From the NCBI GenBank assembly GCA_964016885.1, contig OZ024743.1, forward strand, positions 165,708,110 to 165,772,109: DNA of 64,000 bases, written 5' to 3'. This stretch comes from Eledone cirrhosa. Its lineage: Eukaryota > Mollusca > Cephalopoda > Octopoda > Eledonidae. Under the pieces are notes generated by a model. That model did not search any database. It worked only from the letters and a program-made list of their open reading frames with translations, and was not told the origin of the DNA. The translations under genes were made by a program, and so were the position numbers. Each line of letters begins with the position of its first letter. Within the stretch, counting starts at the first letter, position 1. Of this stretch, positions 10,427-20,924 are shown piece by piece.

Positions 10427-11941
10427 TTAAGTTATTTTATAGTGAGAGAATTTAGCTTTTAGTTTGTGGTTGCAGTATAATGATCGTTCAATTCTATCGT
10501 TAAGTAGTTTGTTTTTGGATTTTAGTATGTAAAATAGCTCAAGGTTACATAACCTGCAGTACTTCAAACCACTCCGATATGCATTTGCGCTGGAAAGTAT
10601 ATCCCATTTTAAGGTGAACTGTTGGTTGTGTTCACGGAGTTGCCAGGTCTTGTTGGCGAGCGTGGTCACAAAACGGTGATTCTGATGTTTGATTGAGAAT
10701 CGATGACGGTACCAGCGAGATTTAAACGATGTGGTGGTAGATCCGATATAATACCATTTCTGGTCGTCCGATTCAACCGTGCATTGGTAAACAATGTTGG
10801 ACTTCAGGCATTCATTCTGCAATGGACATCTTTCAGGTAGATGGCAGTTACATGCTTTGTTGTGGGTAGCGGGTATACCATGGATAGGTTGTGATAGCGG
10901 TACAGGTGGGTTGTGCAATACCCGTCTCCCATTTAGTGGTTGGGAGGCAGATATTGCGTTCTGCCCATCTGTTACTAAAATGTTTTGTTTTGTAGAGTTG
11001 TTTAATTGCCTTAAGTTAAGTTTTTTTATGTATGCTTCAAGGTTTGGTGCCGTGGAGTATGATAGTCTAATAGTTTTGGAGTTCAGAATGTTGCTGTACT
11101 TATGGGAACTAGGGAAGTGTTTATTGATTAATTTAAAGAATGAAAGAGATAGTTTTGTACTAATCGAGGCATTAAAAATAGGATTATACCAGATATACTT
11201 TCTACAACGTGATTTATTTGGTGGTGATCTTCTATTATTAGTATGTCTGGTAGTACAGTGTGTGTGTGATTGTGTTTTAGTCCCCCGGTTACGTATACCT
11301 TGATTACGTGTAGAGCTATGTGTATTGTGGAAATTACTATCGATGTATTCTATTGTATCCCGGTGGTCAGCATTCCTTAATGCATTATTGTAGTATTCAG
11401 CATGTTCGCTAAAAATATCAGAGTTAGACGATAGGCGAGAGATTCTAAGAGAAATACTTCGGGGAACTGATTTGATCATGGAGAGTGGGTGGTTAGAGTT
11501 AAAGTCAATATACGTAAGGTTCTCATTTACCTTGTGGAAGGGTCGTATCTGTCCGGTATTTAAATTAAGAGTTACGTCCAGAAAGTTTACTACCTTAAGA
11601 TTGTATTCGTATGTTATTTTTAGACCCAGTTGACTAAAAGATTTTCTAATATTTTTCCGTAGCCTTTCAAGATTTTGGTTATTCAAGTTATTAACTAATA
11701 AGAGCCCGTCATCTCTATATATCCCCCCCCCCCCCTGTAGATTACTAAATCTACTATGTAATATGTGGGCTATGTAAATTCCCACGAGATCCGTGACCTC
11801 CGCCGAGTCGTTGGAACCCATGGTAATATCGAAATTTGTGGGTCTGTCCTTACGTTCCCAGTAGCAGTTATCGAACTTAATAATGGTTTTTCTAGCCTCG
11901 AGAATAATTTTAATTTCGTCCTCCGTTAGGTCGGACAGACC
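10427..11941 (-). CDS. Penelope-like element polyprotein: RT palm/thumb, linker, GIY-YIG (5'-truncated)
   Basis: About 504 residues, open throughout. In order: an RT motif FDITMGSNDSAEVTDLVGIY at about 39-58, a glycine run coded by 13 G, the catalytic box YRDD at about 77-80, a thumb region ending NFLDVTLNLNTGQIRPF, a basic Ser/Thr-rich linker, a Cys cluster (CNCHLPERCPLQNEC) and a GIY-YIG core (IVYQC...YYIGSTTTSFKSRWYRH) near 390-420. PLE proteins copy RNA into DNA at a nick made by the GIY-YIG domain. RT motifs before FDITMG are missing because the sequence turns into the inverted copy at 11941. There is no genuine start codon; the first codons lie at the junction. Confidence 0.88.
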   Translation of the reverse strand, partial: GLSDLTEDEIKIILEARKTIIKFDNCYWERKDRPTNFDITMGSNDSAEVTDLVGIYIAHILHSRFSNLQGGGGIYRDDGLLLVNNLNNQNLERLRKNIRKSFSQLGLKITYEYNLKVVNFLDVTLNLNTGQIRPFHKVNENLTYIDFNSNHPLSMIKSVPRSISLRISRLSSNSDIFSEHAEYYNNALRNADHRDTIEYIDSNFHNTHSSTRNQGIRNRGTKTQSHTHCTTRHTNNRRSPPNKSRCRKYIWYNPIFNASISTKLSLSFFKLINKHFPSSHKYSNILNSKTIRLSYSTAPNLEAYIKKLNLRQLNNSTKQNILVTDGQNAISASQPLNGRRVLHNPPVPLSQPIHGIPATHNKACNCHLPERCPLQNECLKSNIVYQCTVESDDQKWYYIGSTTTSFKSRWYRHRFSIKHQNHRFVTTLANKTWQLREHNQQFTLKWDILSSANAYRSGLKYCRLCNLELFYILKSKNKLLNDRIERSLYCNHKLKAKFSHYKIT

Positions 11942-13309
11942 CACGGATCTCGTGGGAATTTACATAGCCCACATATTACATAGTAGATTTAGTAATCTAC
12001 AGGGGGGGGGGGGATATATAGAGATGACGGGCTCTTATTAGTTAATAACTTGAATAACCAAAATCTTGAAAGGCTACGGAAAAATATTAGAAAATCTTTT
12101 AGTCAACTGGGTCTAAAAATAACATACGAATACAATCTTAAGGTAGTAAACTTTCTGGACGTAACTCTTAATTTAAATACCGGACAGATACGACCCTTCC
12201 ACAAGGTAAATGAGAACCTTACGTATATTGACTTTAACTCTAACCACCCACTCTCCATGATCAAATCAGTTCCCCGAAGTATTTCTCTTAGAATCTCTCG
12301 CCTATCGTCTAACTCTGATATTTTTAGCGAACATGCTGAATACTACAATAATGCATTAAGGAATGCTGACCACCGGGATACAATAGAATACATCGATAGT
12401 AATTTCCACAATACACATAGCTCTACACGTAATCAAGGTATACGTAACCGGGGGACTAAAACACAATCACACACACACTGTACTACCAGACATACTAATA
12501 ATAGAAGATCACCACCAAATAAATCACGTTGTAGAAAGTATATCTGGTATAATCCTATTTTTAATGCCTCGATTAGTACAAAACTATCTCTTTCATTCTT
12601 TAAATTAATCAATAAACACTTCCCTAGTTCCCATAAGTACAGCAACATTCTGAACTCCAAAACTATTAGACTATCATACTCCACGGCACCAAACCTTGAA
12701 GCATACATAAAAAAACTTAACTTAAGGCAATTAAACAACTCTACAAAACAAAACATTTTAGTAACAGATGGGCAGAACGCAATATCTGCCTCCCAACCAC
12801 TAAATGGGAGACGGGTATTGCACAACCCACCTGTACCGCTATCACAACCTATCCATGGTATACCCGCTACCCACAACAAAGCATGTAACTGCCATCTACC
12901 TGAAAGATGTCCATTGCAGAATGAATGCCTGAAGTCCAACATTGTTTACCAATGCACGGTTGAATCGGACGACCAGAAATGGTATTATATCGGATCTACC
13001 ACCACATCGTTTAAATCTCGCTGGTACCGTCATCGATTCTCAATCAAACATCAGAATCACCGTTTTGTGACCACGCTCGCCAACAAGACCTGGCAACTCC
13101 GTGAACACAACCAACAGTTCACCTTAAAATGGGATATACTTTCCAGCGCAAATGCATATCGGAGTGGTTTGAAGTACTGCAGGTTATGTAACCTTGAGCT
13201 ATTTTACATACTAAAATCCAAAAACAAACTACTTAACGATAGAATTGAACGATCATTATACTGCAACCACAAACTAAAAGCTAAATTCTCTCACTATAAA
13301 ATAACTTAA
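11942..13309 (+). pseudogene. Second, inverted copy of the PLE polyprotein
   Basis: This is the right arm of the inverted repeat. The first codons read TDLVGIYIAHILHSRFSNLQ, followed by a G run of 12 instead of 13. The missing base shifts the frame exactly before YRDD and leads to a stop within a few codons. From 12050 to 13309 the frame is open again and the 419 residues equal those of the left copy, including the Cys cluster near 285-300 and YYIGS near 311. It lacks the 146 bp of RT sequence kept by the left copy. It is probably inactive unless the homopolymer length is a sequencing error. Confidence 0.88.
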
Positions 13310-13962
13310 CATTCGAACCCGTAACTACAACACCACTTTCTAGCTAACAACCTTCTCTTCCCCCCACACTACAAGACAATACACTGCTTATCACTATACA
13401 TGGTAACTCAGTACAACTCCTAGAATACTACTACAATACCAAAAGTTCACTCACCACACATATTTATCTGTCCCCTCTCTACCTATATATCTCTCTCTAC
13501 ATCCATTACACTCTCTCACCTTTGACCTACCTCCCTCTCAACATTTATGAACCTGCCCTCTGGGGCAATAAATAATTCCGACCTCAACTATCTACGCATC
13601 TCTCCAAAAGTAACTAATAAAACCCCTACCATAACATTTTGATTAAGATATCTACAAGCCACTCTCTCCTACTTCTCCAACCCCTGCATATCTTTCCTTC
13701 TCTCTCCTTCTTCCCTACTTTTCTCTCTTCCTGTTCCACTCTATCTTCCCCAACAACCCCACTTAAGGGTTTTTACATTGTATATTTACCATTCTGCTCT
13801 GAGGAAACAGTGGTCACAGCATTGGATATTCGAGTTCTGCAAATACTTGTGAATTTGCACGTAGCGGAACTAGGCTGCAGTACCACCGTGGAAACACTTG
13901 TAAGCACACGGAATAAACTACCTTTTTATGATGTCTACCTGTTATTATTCATTCTTTATATA
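13310..13962 (+). mobile_element. PLE 3' non-coding region (right arm)
   Basis: C- and T-rich 3'UTR after the stop at 13309, ending at the outer edge TTCATTCTTTATATA. The mirror copy is 9769-10426. It contains a hairpin CCGTG...CACGG near 13888-13910. No canonical hammerhead core was found in it. Confidence 0.7.
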
Positions 13963-14098
13963 CACTCCGGAATACTGAAGGATCAGGAACTAAGTTTCTT
14001 GAACAATTCTTCCATAACTCGTAGAGTAACCTCTTACCGTACGTCAACCATATCCAGTGTAGTAATTAACCATCACTACATCTTGGATAATCTTATAC

Positions 14099-14159
<61 letters not shown>

Positions 14160-14320
14160 GGTAACAAGTTATCGTTATAGGTAATCCAGTTATAGGTTGT
14201 GAGTACTCTGCGTCGTGGATAGTTTTAACGTACGGCTTTGTTTAACTCAACAAGATGTTTCCATAGTTAGGCAGCGAGTTCGCGGTAATTCCTATGTAGG
14301 TTATACTTGGAGTAATAATA
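13963..14320. other. No gene recognised; (TA)n at 14101-14155
   Basis: Flank of the PLE arm, a TA microsatellite, then 165 bp of unknown sequence. A 100-residue frame at 14215-14517 has no recognisable family and runs into the inverted repeat. Confidence 0.5.
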
Positions 14321-14966
14321 GTGAAAGAATGAAGAGTAACATGGTTGGCTGTACAACAAGGGGCTTTATTGCAGGTATTAACAATTGTTCCATTGATCAA
14401 GTGTGTCTAGAGGCCGCTAATCGCTGGAAGTTGCGTCACTCGATCTCCATTACATTATTTACCTCTGACCAACTCCTCAGAATACAAACAAATTCACCCA
14501 AGGCAAGATATATATAGAGAAATAGCGTATAAAACCCACCAGAGAATCCTTATGCGAACACTTACTCACCACCACCACTATCATATTCTGTAGTTACATG
14601 CTCTCACTTATCCTTATTTCTTTATATTTATCCATTTTCTTACTTTTACTGTATCTTTTCTGTGATCTATTACTTTTTTACTTTTTACATTTGTAACTTC
14701 TCTACCTATTTATCATATATTTTTATTATTGATGTTATTGTTTTGATTATACGCTATTTCTCTATATATCTATATATCTTGCCTTGGGTGAATTGTTTTT
14801 TGTATTCTGAAGAATTGGTCAGAGGTAAATAATGTAATGGAGATCGAGTGACGCAACTTCGAGCAATTAGCGACCTCTAGACTCATCTGATCAATGAAAC
14901 AATTGTCAATATCTGAAGTAAAGCCCCTTGTTGTACAGCCAACCATGTTACTCTTCATTCTTTCAC
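14321..14966. repeat. Inverted repeat, arms about 210 bp, loop about 220 bp
   Basis: 14321-14530 is the diverged reverse complement of 14752-14966; both contain GAATGAAGAGTAACATGGTT, GCGTCACTCGATCTCCATTA and TCACCCAAGGCAAGATATAT. The loop 14531-14751 is pyrimidine rich. Both outer sides approach TA repeats. It has the style of the other PLE-tail palindromes nearby, but no ribozyme core was found. Confidence 0.85.

Positions 14967-15051
<85 letters not shown>
14967..15051. repeat. TA microsatellite and poly-T
   Basis: (AT)n to about 15022, then a T run to 15051. Confidence 0.95.
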
Positions 15052-15053
<2 letters not shown>

Positions 15054-15144
15054 TATATGTTGGTTGTTTACCGACACCTCAGTGTGCAGATTGGAGCACT
15101 CGACGAAGTGCGCAGGTTGGTTTGGTTACTCCGGAGTAATGTAA

Positions 15145-15435
15145 AATAAATTAAAATAAATAAGTCAAATAATTAAAATTTGGCTTCGTTTATTACTGCT
15201 ATATATATTTCGGTGACAGCCACCTTTGGCTGTGACCTCTTCAGGCAGTCCGAATTAGTGTGGTAGAGACGAGTACACATGTTGTTGAGGTGTTGTCAAT
15301 ACTCTGATATGCATATCAGAGTATTGACAAAGTTAAACACAGAGGTCACAGCCAAAGATGGCTGTCACCGAAATATATATAGCAGTAATAAACGAAGCCA
15401 AATTTTAAATATTTGACTTATTTATTTTAATTTAT
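15145..15435. repeat. Inverted repeat around a 38-bp perfect palindrome
   Basis: Arms 15145-15240 and 15341-15435 are near-perfect reverse complements (ATTACTGCTATATATATTTC in the left). The centre 15293-15330 is itself a gapless 38-bp palindrome, with half-site TTGTCAATACTCTGATATG. The left arm on the minus strand carries a complete hammerhead-type core; the right arm has lost the first three core bases. Confidence 0.9.
15186..15256 (-). ncRNA. Type I hammerhead ribozyme, minimal stem III
   Basis: On the minus strand: stem I strand ACTGC (15249-15245), core CTGAAGA (15244-15238), stem II GGTCACAGCC with GGCTGTCACC (10 pairs with one C-C mismatch, 6-nt loop), GAAA (15211-15208), an 8-nt TA stretch giving a 2-bp stem III, NUH site ATA ending at 15200, then GCAGT (15199-15195) pairing with ACTGC. 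Beyond an internal loop, TTCG and CGAA extend stem I by four pairs. All invariant core bases of the CUGANGA...GAAA motif are present. Hammerheads of this shape are known in PLE terminal repeats. Activity is inferred, not shown. Confidence 0.75.
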
Positions 15436-15466
<31 letters not shown>

Positions 15467-15517
15467 GTGTGTGTGTATGTATATAATAATACACACATAT
15501 ATATGTATCTCTCTCTC

Positions 15518-15552
<35 letters not shown>

Positions 15553-15571
15553 CTCTCTCTCTCTCTCTCTA
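15436..15571. repeat. TC, TA and GT microsatellites
   Basis: (TC)n, (AT)n, (GT)n and a longer (TC)n at about 15508-15571. Confidence 0.95.
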
Positions 15572-15901
15572 TTTCCACCTTCCTGGAGCTGGAGTGCTAG
15601 GAAAAATAAATTTCCCTTTTTTTCTGAAGACGAAAATACTCGGAACGGTTGGTAGTCCCTTGAGGCTTGAGTAGACCAGGAAATCAGCACTTTACTGCTT
15701 ATTGATCGCCAAACCGCACTCCTTTATATAATGTAGTTCAGAATTATTTCACACCTTCTAGGAATATAATATTGATCAATGCACAGAACCCAAAGCTAGA
15801 TAGTTATCTAATCTAGTTTAATTTAGTTTTATTTTGTTTTTTTACGTTTCAACTTTACACAATTCTACCTTTAGGATCATTAACATAACTAGTATTTGTA
15901 A

Positions 15902-16055
15902 TTAATTGTTTCTACTTTTGGCACCAGGCCAGCAATTATCCCAGTGCATTACTGGTACTTTATTTTATCGACCCCGTAAGGATGAAAGGCAAAGTTAACC
16001 TCGGCGGGATTTGAACTCAGATCATAAAGGGAGGTAACTCTATGCTTCAAAGCAT
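15902..16055 (-). mobile_element. Octopus-type SINE, head truncated
   Basis: Starts AATTGTTTCTACTTTTGGCA, contains TATTTTATCGACCCCGTAAG and the B-box-like GGGATTTGAACTCAG, and ends after GGTAACTCTATGCTTC. It lacks the head. Confidence 0.85.
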
Positions 16056-16056
16056 T

Positions 16057-16250
16057 TGTAATTAATTGTTTCTACTTTAGGCACAAGGCCAGCAATTAGC
16101 CAGTGCATTACTGGTACTTTATTTTATCGACCCCGTAAGGATGAAAGGCAAAGTCAACCTCGGCGGGATTTGAACTCAGATCGTAAAGGGACGTAACTAT
16201 GCTGGAAAGTATGGCGTCCGACCCTCTACCGATACTGCCAATTCACTCTG
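16057..16250 (-). mobile_element. Octopus-type SINE, nearly full length
   Basis: Immediately follows the previous SINE in the same orientation and reaches the head (CCCTCTACCGATACTGCCAA). Both copies are preceded by ATTTGTAATTAATTG, which may be the target duplication of a nested insertion. Confidence 0.85.
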
Positions 16251-16475
16251 GCATACGTTACTTCACCGGCCAACTGTACTGACTATCCTGGTCATGTGGA
16301 GCATGAACCTGTGGACGTTTCCTGGATGGAGTACTTGGAAATAATAGAAATTTCCCTATATTCGATGAGATTTTACTCGGAAGTGTTCGTGGGTTTATGA
16401 ACCTGCAGTGACTGTGAAGCCATTATTTCAATAGCTAACGAAAGCCGAGCCACACTCATTTCTCTATATCACAAA

Positions 16476-16760
16476 CACACAGTGATGGAACGCGACCTTT
16501 ATTATGACTATCAAAGATATATTTAATATTTACATAAATGCTTTCTTCTCCTAATTATTTAATTAAATCTTTAAATTTTAAACTTAAATTTTGTATTTGT
16601 TATCTTTAATCTTAACTTTAAATTTTACCTTAAAACTGCTTAGTTTCTATTTCTGACCCCCCCCCCCCCCATATTTTTTTATAGAATTTTAGGCTGAACC
16701 CAACTGAACATATTTCTCTGTAACCTGATCTCCTTTACCACTAGCATGTGTCCAAATAGC
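16476..16760. other. No gene seen; C homopolymer near 16657
   Basis: AT-rich sequence with a run of 14 C near 16657-16670. Confidence 0.5.
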
Positions 16761-17144
16761 AAGTGAATGGTAGGGTAGTAGTAGTAGGCATACTAAGCAT
16801 ACCACCCCCTGACAAAACCTGAAAGACAAAATTGATGAGATTCCTCACTCGAAGGTGGTCAGCCAAACTGACAACAATTGGCCCTCTTGATTGCCTTCGA
16901 GTCGAAAACATTTTTCTCTGTTTTTTTTTATAGCCTCTTGGATTGTGTTTACCATTATTCCTTTATTATATAATTATTATGCAATAAACACCCGATGTTG
17001 TCACCAGGATCTTATTTAACCTGACCACTGAAATGTACATAGTGTTTGCTATAATAAATCTTGAAGGAATCTTACCGACGCCGTCATTAACGGCATTTTG
17101 GTGTTTTAACAATTATTGTTGTGCTGATTTGTTTTCATTATTCT

Positions 17145-17150
<6 letters not shown>
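16761..17150. repeat. Left arm of a 390-bp inverted repeat
   Basis: Near-exact reverse complement of 18758-19150, from AAGTGAATGGTAGGGTAGTA at the outer end to TTTTCATTATTCTTTGAATA next to a TA repeat. The 1.6 kb in between contains a PLE C-terminus, a hammerhead-like fold and microsatellites. A 76-bp piece of the same unit occurs at 20373-20448. Confidence 0.9.

Positions 17151-17208
<58 letters not shown>
17148..17208. repeat. TA microsatellite
   Basis: (AT)n. Confidence 0.95.
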
Positions 17209-17210
<2 letters not shown>

Positions 17211-17264
17211 AGGAGGTTATAGTTCACTTGAGACAACGCTTCCTCATTTAAGAAACACCTAGTT

Positions 17265-17420
17265 AAATGCAAAAACACCGACAAAACCATAACAGTTAGG
17301 ATAGAAACTAAGGAAAGTAACCTCGGCAATCTTAGAATTAAGGAAGCACTAATTATAGATAAAACACAACCACCAGTCAATAATAGACTAGAACTCAACA
17401 CCCAATTTATAACCTGATAG
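17265..17420 (+). pseudogene. PLE GIY-YIG C-terminal tail
   Basis: An open frame ends at the TGA at 17418-17420 and reads TITVRIETKESNLGNLRIKE, then ALIIDKTQPPVNNRLELN. This type of LRIKEALII...PxxN tail follows the GIY-YIG domain in PLEs. The catalytic core is not recognisable upstream, where a TA repeat intervenes. The following CA-rich sequence and the hammerhead-like fold at 17792 are in the same orientation, as expected for one PLE 3' end. Confidence 0.6.
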
Positions 17421-17791
17421 GGCTTCTAGCCCCATATTTACACACCCCACACACACACACGCTTACACTTCCACTTATTCTCTCTCACACATACACACAA
17501 AACCAGTTCTAACACCAGATAACACCTATCCCCCACATTTACGAATAGACTTATCTTCTCACACTCACACACACACACTCACATACTTACACCTTCATGC
17601 ATTCTCCCACACACTTATACAGGCATGTATATAAAATAAAATTTAAAAAAACCCTAAACAAACCCCTTTTAAAGGGAGACTACTCTTTACCCACCTAATT
17701 TTAACTCTTTGACATTAGAGATAGAACAGATACTCTATACTATTTCCTGTCAGCATGGCTTGGCAAGCTATTTAGAACACTGGTTTGAGAG
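17421..17791 (+). mobile_element. PLE 3' non-coding region, CA rich
   Basis: Rich in CACACA and CTCACA patches, like the sequence after the PLE stop at 62103. No other coding signal. Confidence 0.5.
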
Positions 17792-17860
17792 CTTTACTTC
17801 CCTCTGAAGAAGAGATATTAACTCGAAAATTAAGGACATTTAAATAAATCTAAGGTAAAG
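17792..17860 (+). ncRNA. Hammerhead ribozyme-like fold in PLE 3' region
   Basis: Core CTGAAGA at 17804-17810, one extra A, stem II GAG/CTC (17812-17814 with 17822-17824), GAAA at 17825-17828, palindromic AATT as a dimer-type stem III, NUH site TTA ending at 17832, then AGG pairing with CCT. Outside an internal loop, CTTTAC (17792-17797) pairs with GTAAAG (17855-17860). The extra A between core and stem II departs from the consensus, so this is probably a decayed copy. Confidence 0.45.
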
Positions 17861-17949
17861 GACGAATTGTGAACAATATCTTTTACAATTGCATTCTTTT
17901 TTCTATGTCCATACCTGCATTGTTTTGGCTTAATTACACATATTCAAAC

Positions 17950-18345
<396 letters not shown>

Positions 18346-18413
18346 CCTTTTTCTCTATACTTTCACTCGTGTAGGACACCTCGGTTATTTTTCATTTTGT
18401 AAAAAAACCTCAC

Positions 18414-18419
<6 letters not shown>

Positions 18420-18478
<59 letters not shown>

Positions 18479-18492
18479 CATACATACATACA

Positions 18493-18560
<68 letters not shown>
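18420..18560. repeat. TA, CATA and TA microsatellites
   Basis: (TA)n, then (CATA)n to about 18522, then (TA)n. Confidence 0.95.
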
Positions 18561-18563
<3 letters not shown>

Positions 18564-18753
18564 AGAATAATTGTTTCTACTTTTGGCACAAGGCCAGCAA
18601 TTACCCAGTGTATTACTGGTACTTTATTTTATCGACCCCGTGAGGATGAAAGGCAAAGTCAACCTCGGCGGGATTTGAACTCAGATCGTAAAGGGACGTA
18701 ACTATGCTGGAAAGCATGGCGTCCGACCCTCTACCGATACTGCCAATCCACCG
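18564..18753 (-). mobile_element. Octopus-type SINE, full length
   Basis: Tail AATTGTTTCTACTTTTGGCA to head TGCCAATCCACCGCC. TATATATTCAAAGAATAA occurs on both sides, a target duplication of about 18 bp. Confidence 0.9.
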
Positions 18754-18757
18754 CCTA

Positions 18758-19147
18758 TATATTCAAAGAATAATGAAAACAAATCAGCACAACAATAATT
18801 GTTAAAACACCAAAATGCCGTTAATGACGGCGTCGGTAAGATTCCTTCAAGATTTATTATAGCAAACACTATGTACATTTCAGTGGTCAGGTTAAATAAG
18901 ATCCTGGTGACAACATCGGGTGTTTATTGCATAATAATTATATAATAAAGGAATAATGGTAAACACAATCCAAGAGGCTATAAAAAAAAACAGAGAAAAA
19001 TGTTTTCGACTCGAAGGCAATCAAGAGGGCCAATTGTTGTCAGTTTGGCTGACCACCTTCGAGTGAGGAATCTCATCAATTTTGTCTTTCAGGTTTTGTC
19101 AGGGGGTGGTATGCTTAGTATGTCTACTACTACTACCCTGCCATTCA

Positions 19148-19150
<3 letters not shown>
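18758..19150. repeat. Right arm of the 390-bp inverted repeat
   Basis: Reverse complement of 16761-17150; see that entry. A TA repeat follows at 19150-19192. Confidence 0.9.
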
Positions 19151-19192
<42 letters not shown>

Positions 19193-19198
<6 letters not shown>

Positions 19199-20041
19199 TT
19201 ATTAAAATAACAGATTAAAGTTTAAGCAAAGAATCGCTGCTTTCACCCTTAACGGGATCTTCTGAAACTAACAAAGTCAATCTGTAAACGCAGAACTGGA
19301 TATTTCAAAAAACGTTGCAACCGGAGGAAGACAGGAAGACGATACTTTGGTTCATGGTGACGTTCGCTGGCAAAGAACGGGAAAAAAAACGAATAATACG
19401 TCATTAATTATTTATTTATTTGTACACAAGCATACACACATACACATATTTATATGTGCGTGGTTTTGTATACCTATGGTAAGGTTTTGCGTATGCTTGT
19501 GTATGTACGTATCTGTTTGCGTGTATGTATTTATTTGTTTCTATTACTTCTGTAATGTATTTATTTACTTTGTTCTTAACTCTGTAGCGGAGATTCATTC
19601 GGTCTCATAGTTAGAATTTTAGTCTACGACTTCTGCTATACCATTTACGTGGTTTTGTCTTTGCGTGCTATTGTTCTCCACGCTCCACATATGACTTATT
19701 ATCTTCGTTTTTTCGTTCATTGCCAGAGAACGTCTCTATGCACCACTTAGAGAACATTAGTCTACGACCTCTTTTATACCATAAATGTGGTTCTGTCTTT
19801 GCACGTAATTGTTTTTCACCGCTCCTATTAATGACGTATTATTCGTTTTTTTTCCCGTTCTTTGCCAGCGAACGTTACCACGAACCAAAGTATCGTCTTC
19901 CTGTCTTCCTCCGGTTGCAACGTTTTTTGAAATATCCAGTTCTGCGTTTACAGATTGACTTTGTTAGTTTCACAAGATCCCGTTAAGGGTGAAAGCAGCG
20001 ATTCTTTGCTTAAACTTTAATCTGTTATTTTAATAAATATT
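19193..20041. repeat. Inverted repeat, arms about 215 bp, with internal tandem duplication
   Basis: 19193-19408 is the reverse complement of 19828-20041 (shared blocks AACGTTGCAACCGGAGGAAG and CTGGCAAAGAACGGG). Within the loop and right arm, 19619-19756 and 19758-19880 are diverged tandem copies that both start TAGTCTACGAC. Both arms end in the AAAGCAGCG repeat seen also at 1886 and 27584. Confidence 0.88.
19966..20016 (+). ncRNA. Hammerhead-like relic (AGCA/TGCT stem III family)
   Basis: AGTTT (19966-19970) pairs with AAACT (20012-20016) as stem I. The core position reads CACAAGA here and CAGAAGA in the minus-strand sister at 19219-19269. CCC/GGG forms stem II, GAAA is at 19991-19994, AGCA/TGCT forms stem III, and the site is CTT. 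The U4 position is not conserved in either copy, so this is a weak call based on the whole fold. Confidence 0.35.
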
Positions 20042-20167
20042 TGCTCTTCGGTTCTTATATATTTGATATATATTTTCCTTATCGAGCCCTCGCTGGATTT
20101 TAGTCTTCAATTTTATTATTATTACTATTATTATTATTACTATATATATATATATATATATATTCAA

Positions 20168-20362
20168 AGAATAATTGTTTCTACTTTAGGCACAAGGCCA
20201 GCAATTACCCAGTACATTACTGGTACTTTATTTTATCGACCCCGTAAGGATGAAAGGCAAAGTTAACCTCGGCGGGATTTGAACTCAGACTGTAAAGGGA
20301 CGTAACTATGCTAGAAAACATGGCGTCCAACCCTCTACCGACACTGCCAATTCACCGCCCTT
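20168..20362 (-). mobile_element. Octopus-type SINE, full length
   Basis: Tail AATTGTTTCTACTTTAGGCA to head CTGCCAATTCACCGCCC, flanked on both sides by ATATATTCAAAGAATAAT. It occupies the same position relative to the 20373 repeat as the SINE at 18564 does to its arm. Confidence 0.9.
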
Positions 20363-20372
20363 TAATATATAT

Positions 20373-20448
20373 ATTCAAAGAATAATGAAAACAAAACAGC
20401 ACAAGAATAATTGTTAAAACACCAAAATGCCGTTAATGACGGCGTCGG
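20373..20448. repeat. Partial third copy of the 390-bp repeat unit
   Basis: Matches 18770-18845 (CACCAAAATGCCGTTAATGA), then diverges after GGCGTCGG. Confidence 0.85.
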
Positions 20449-20561
20449 ATAAAAGTTACCGCAGAGACAGAAATCAGTGGCTAAAGGTGTGTTGGCTCGC
20501 AGAAGTGACAGGCTTTTGTTGTCCTTTTAGCACCGACTTGGCGCCGGAAAGACGCTCTTTA

Positions 20562-20703
<142 letters not shown>

Positions 20704-20924
20704 GAACTGTCTGTATATCTATTTTGTTCGTTTTATCATGCACACATTATACCAGCAGAAACATTTATTTTTCTGTTGCACGAGCCGGCAAATGTGAGGT
20801 CCACTTAAAACGTGCAGAACCACAGCCGATCTGAGAACTGAAGAGGTGGAAAGATGTGTGTGTCATCTTGACTCGTTCATTTTCATGTAAATGTGTCCCG
20901 TTTGTGGCACGATTGCCACCACCA

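Larger units (their letters stand above)
9769..13962. repeat. Giant inverted repeat, two arms of about 2.02 kb, 146-bp spacer
   Basis: Left arm 9769-11795 and right arm 11942-13962 are reverse complements. The 419-residue frames they share are identical residue for residue, and the 3' non-coding parts differ by only a few bases. The arms meet head to head, with both PLE 5' ends facing inward. The spacer 11796-11941 is coding sequence belonging to the left copy only. The inner match begins at CACGGATCTCGTGGG and the outer match ends at TTCATTCTTTATATA. Confidence 0.92.
15582..16475. repeat. Diverged direct repeats flanking two SINEs
   Basis: 15582-15735 and 16318-16475 share an order of blocks (CCTGGA...GGAGT, AAATTTCCC, ACTCGGAA, CGCACTC or CACACTC followed by TATAT). 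They enclose two SINE copies. Identity is moderate, so the duplication is old. The function of the unit is unknown. Confidence 0.55.

Noticed and set aside
10794..12942. 169-residue frames antisense to both PLE arms (10794-11303 and 12433-12942)
   Set aside because: Identical to each other only because the arms are; they are shadows of the PLE coding strand with no recognisable domain.
16832..16855. TTGATGA...CTCGAAGG as a hammerhead
   Set aside because: Stem II is only two pairs, the base after GAA is wrong and flanks do not pair.
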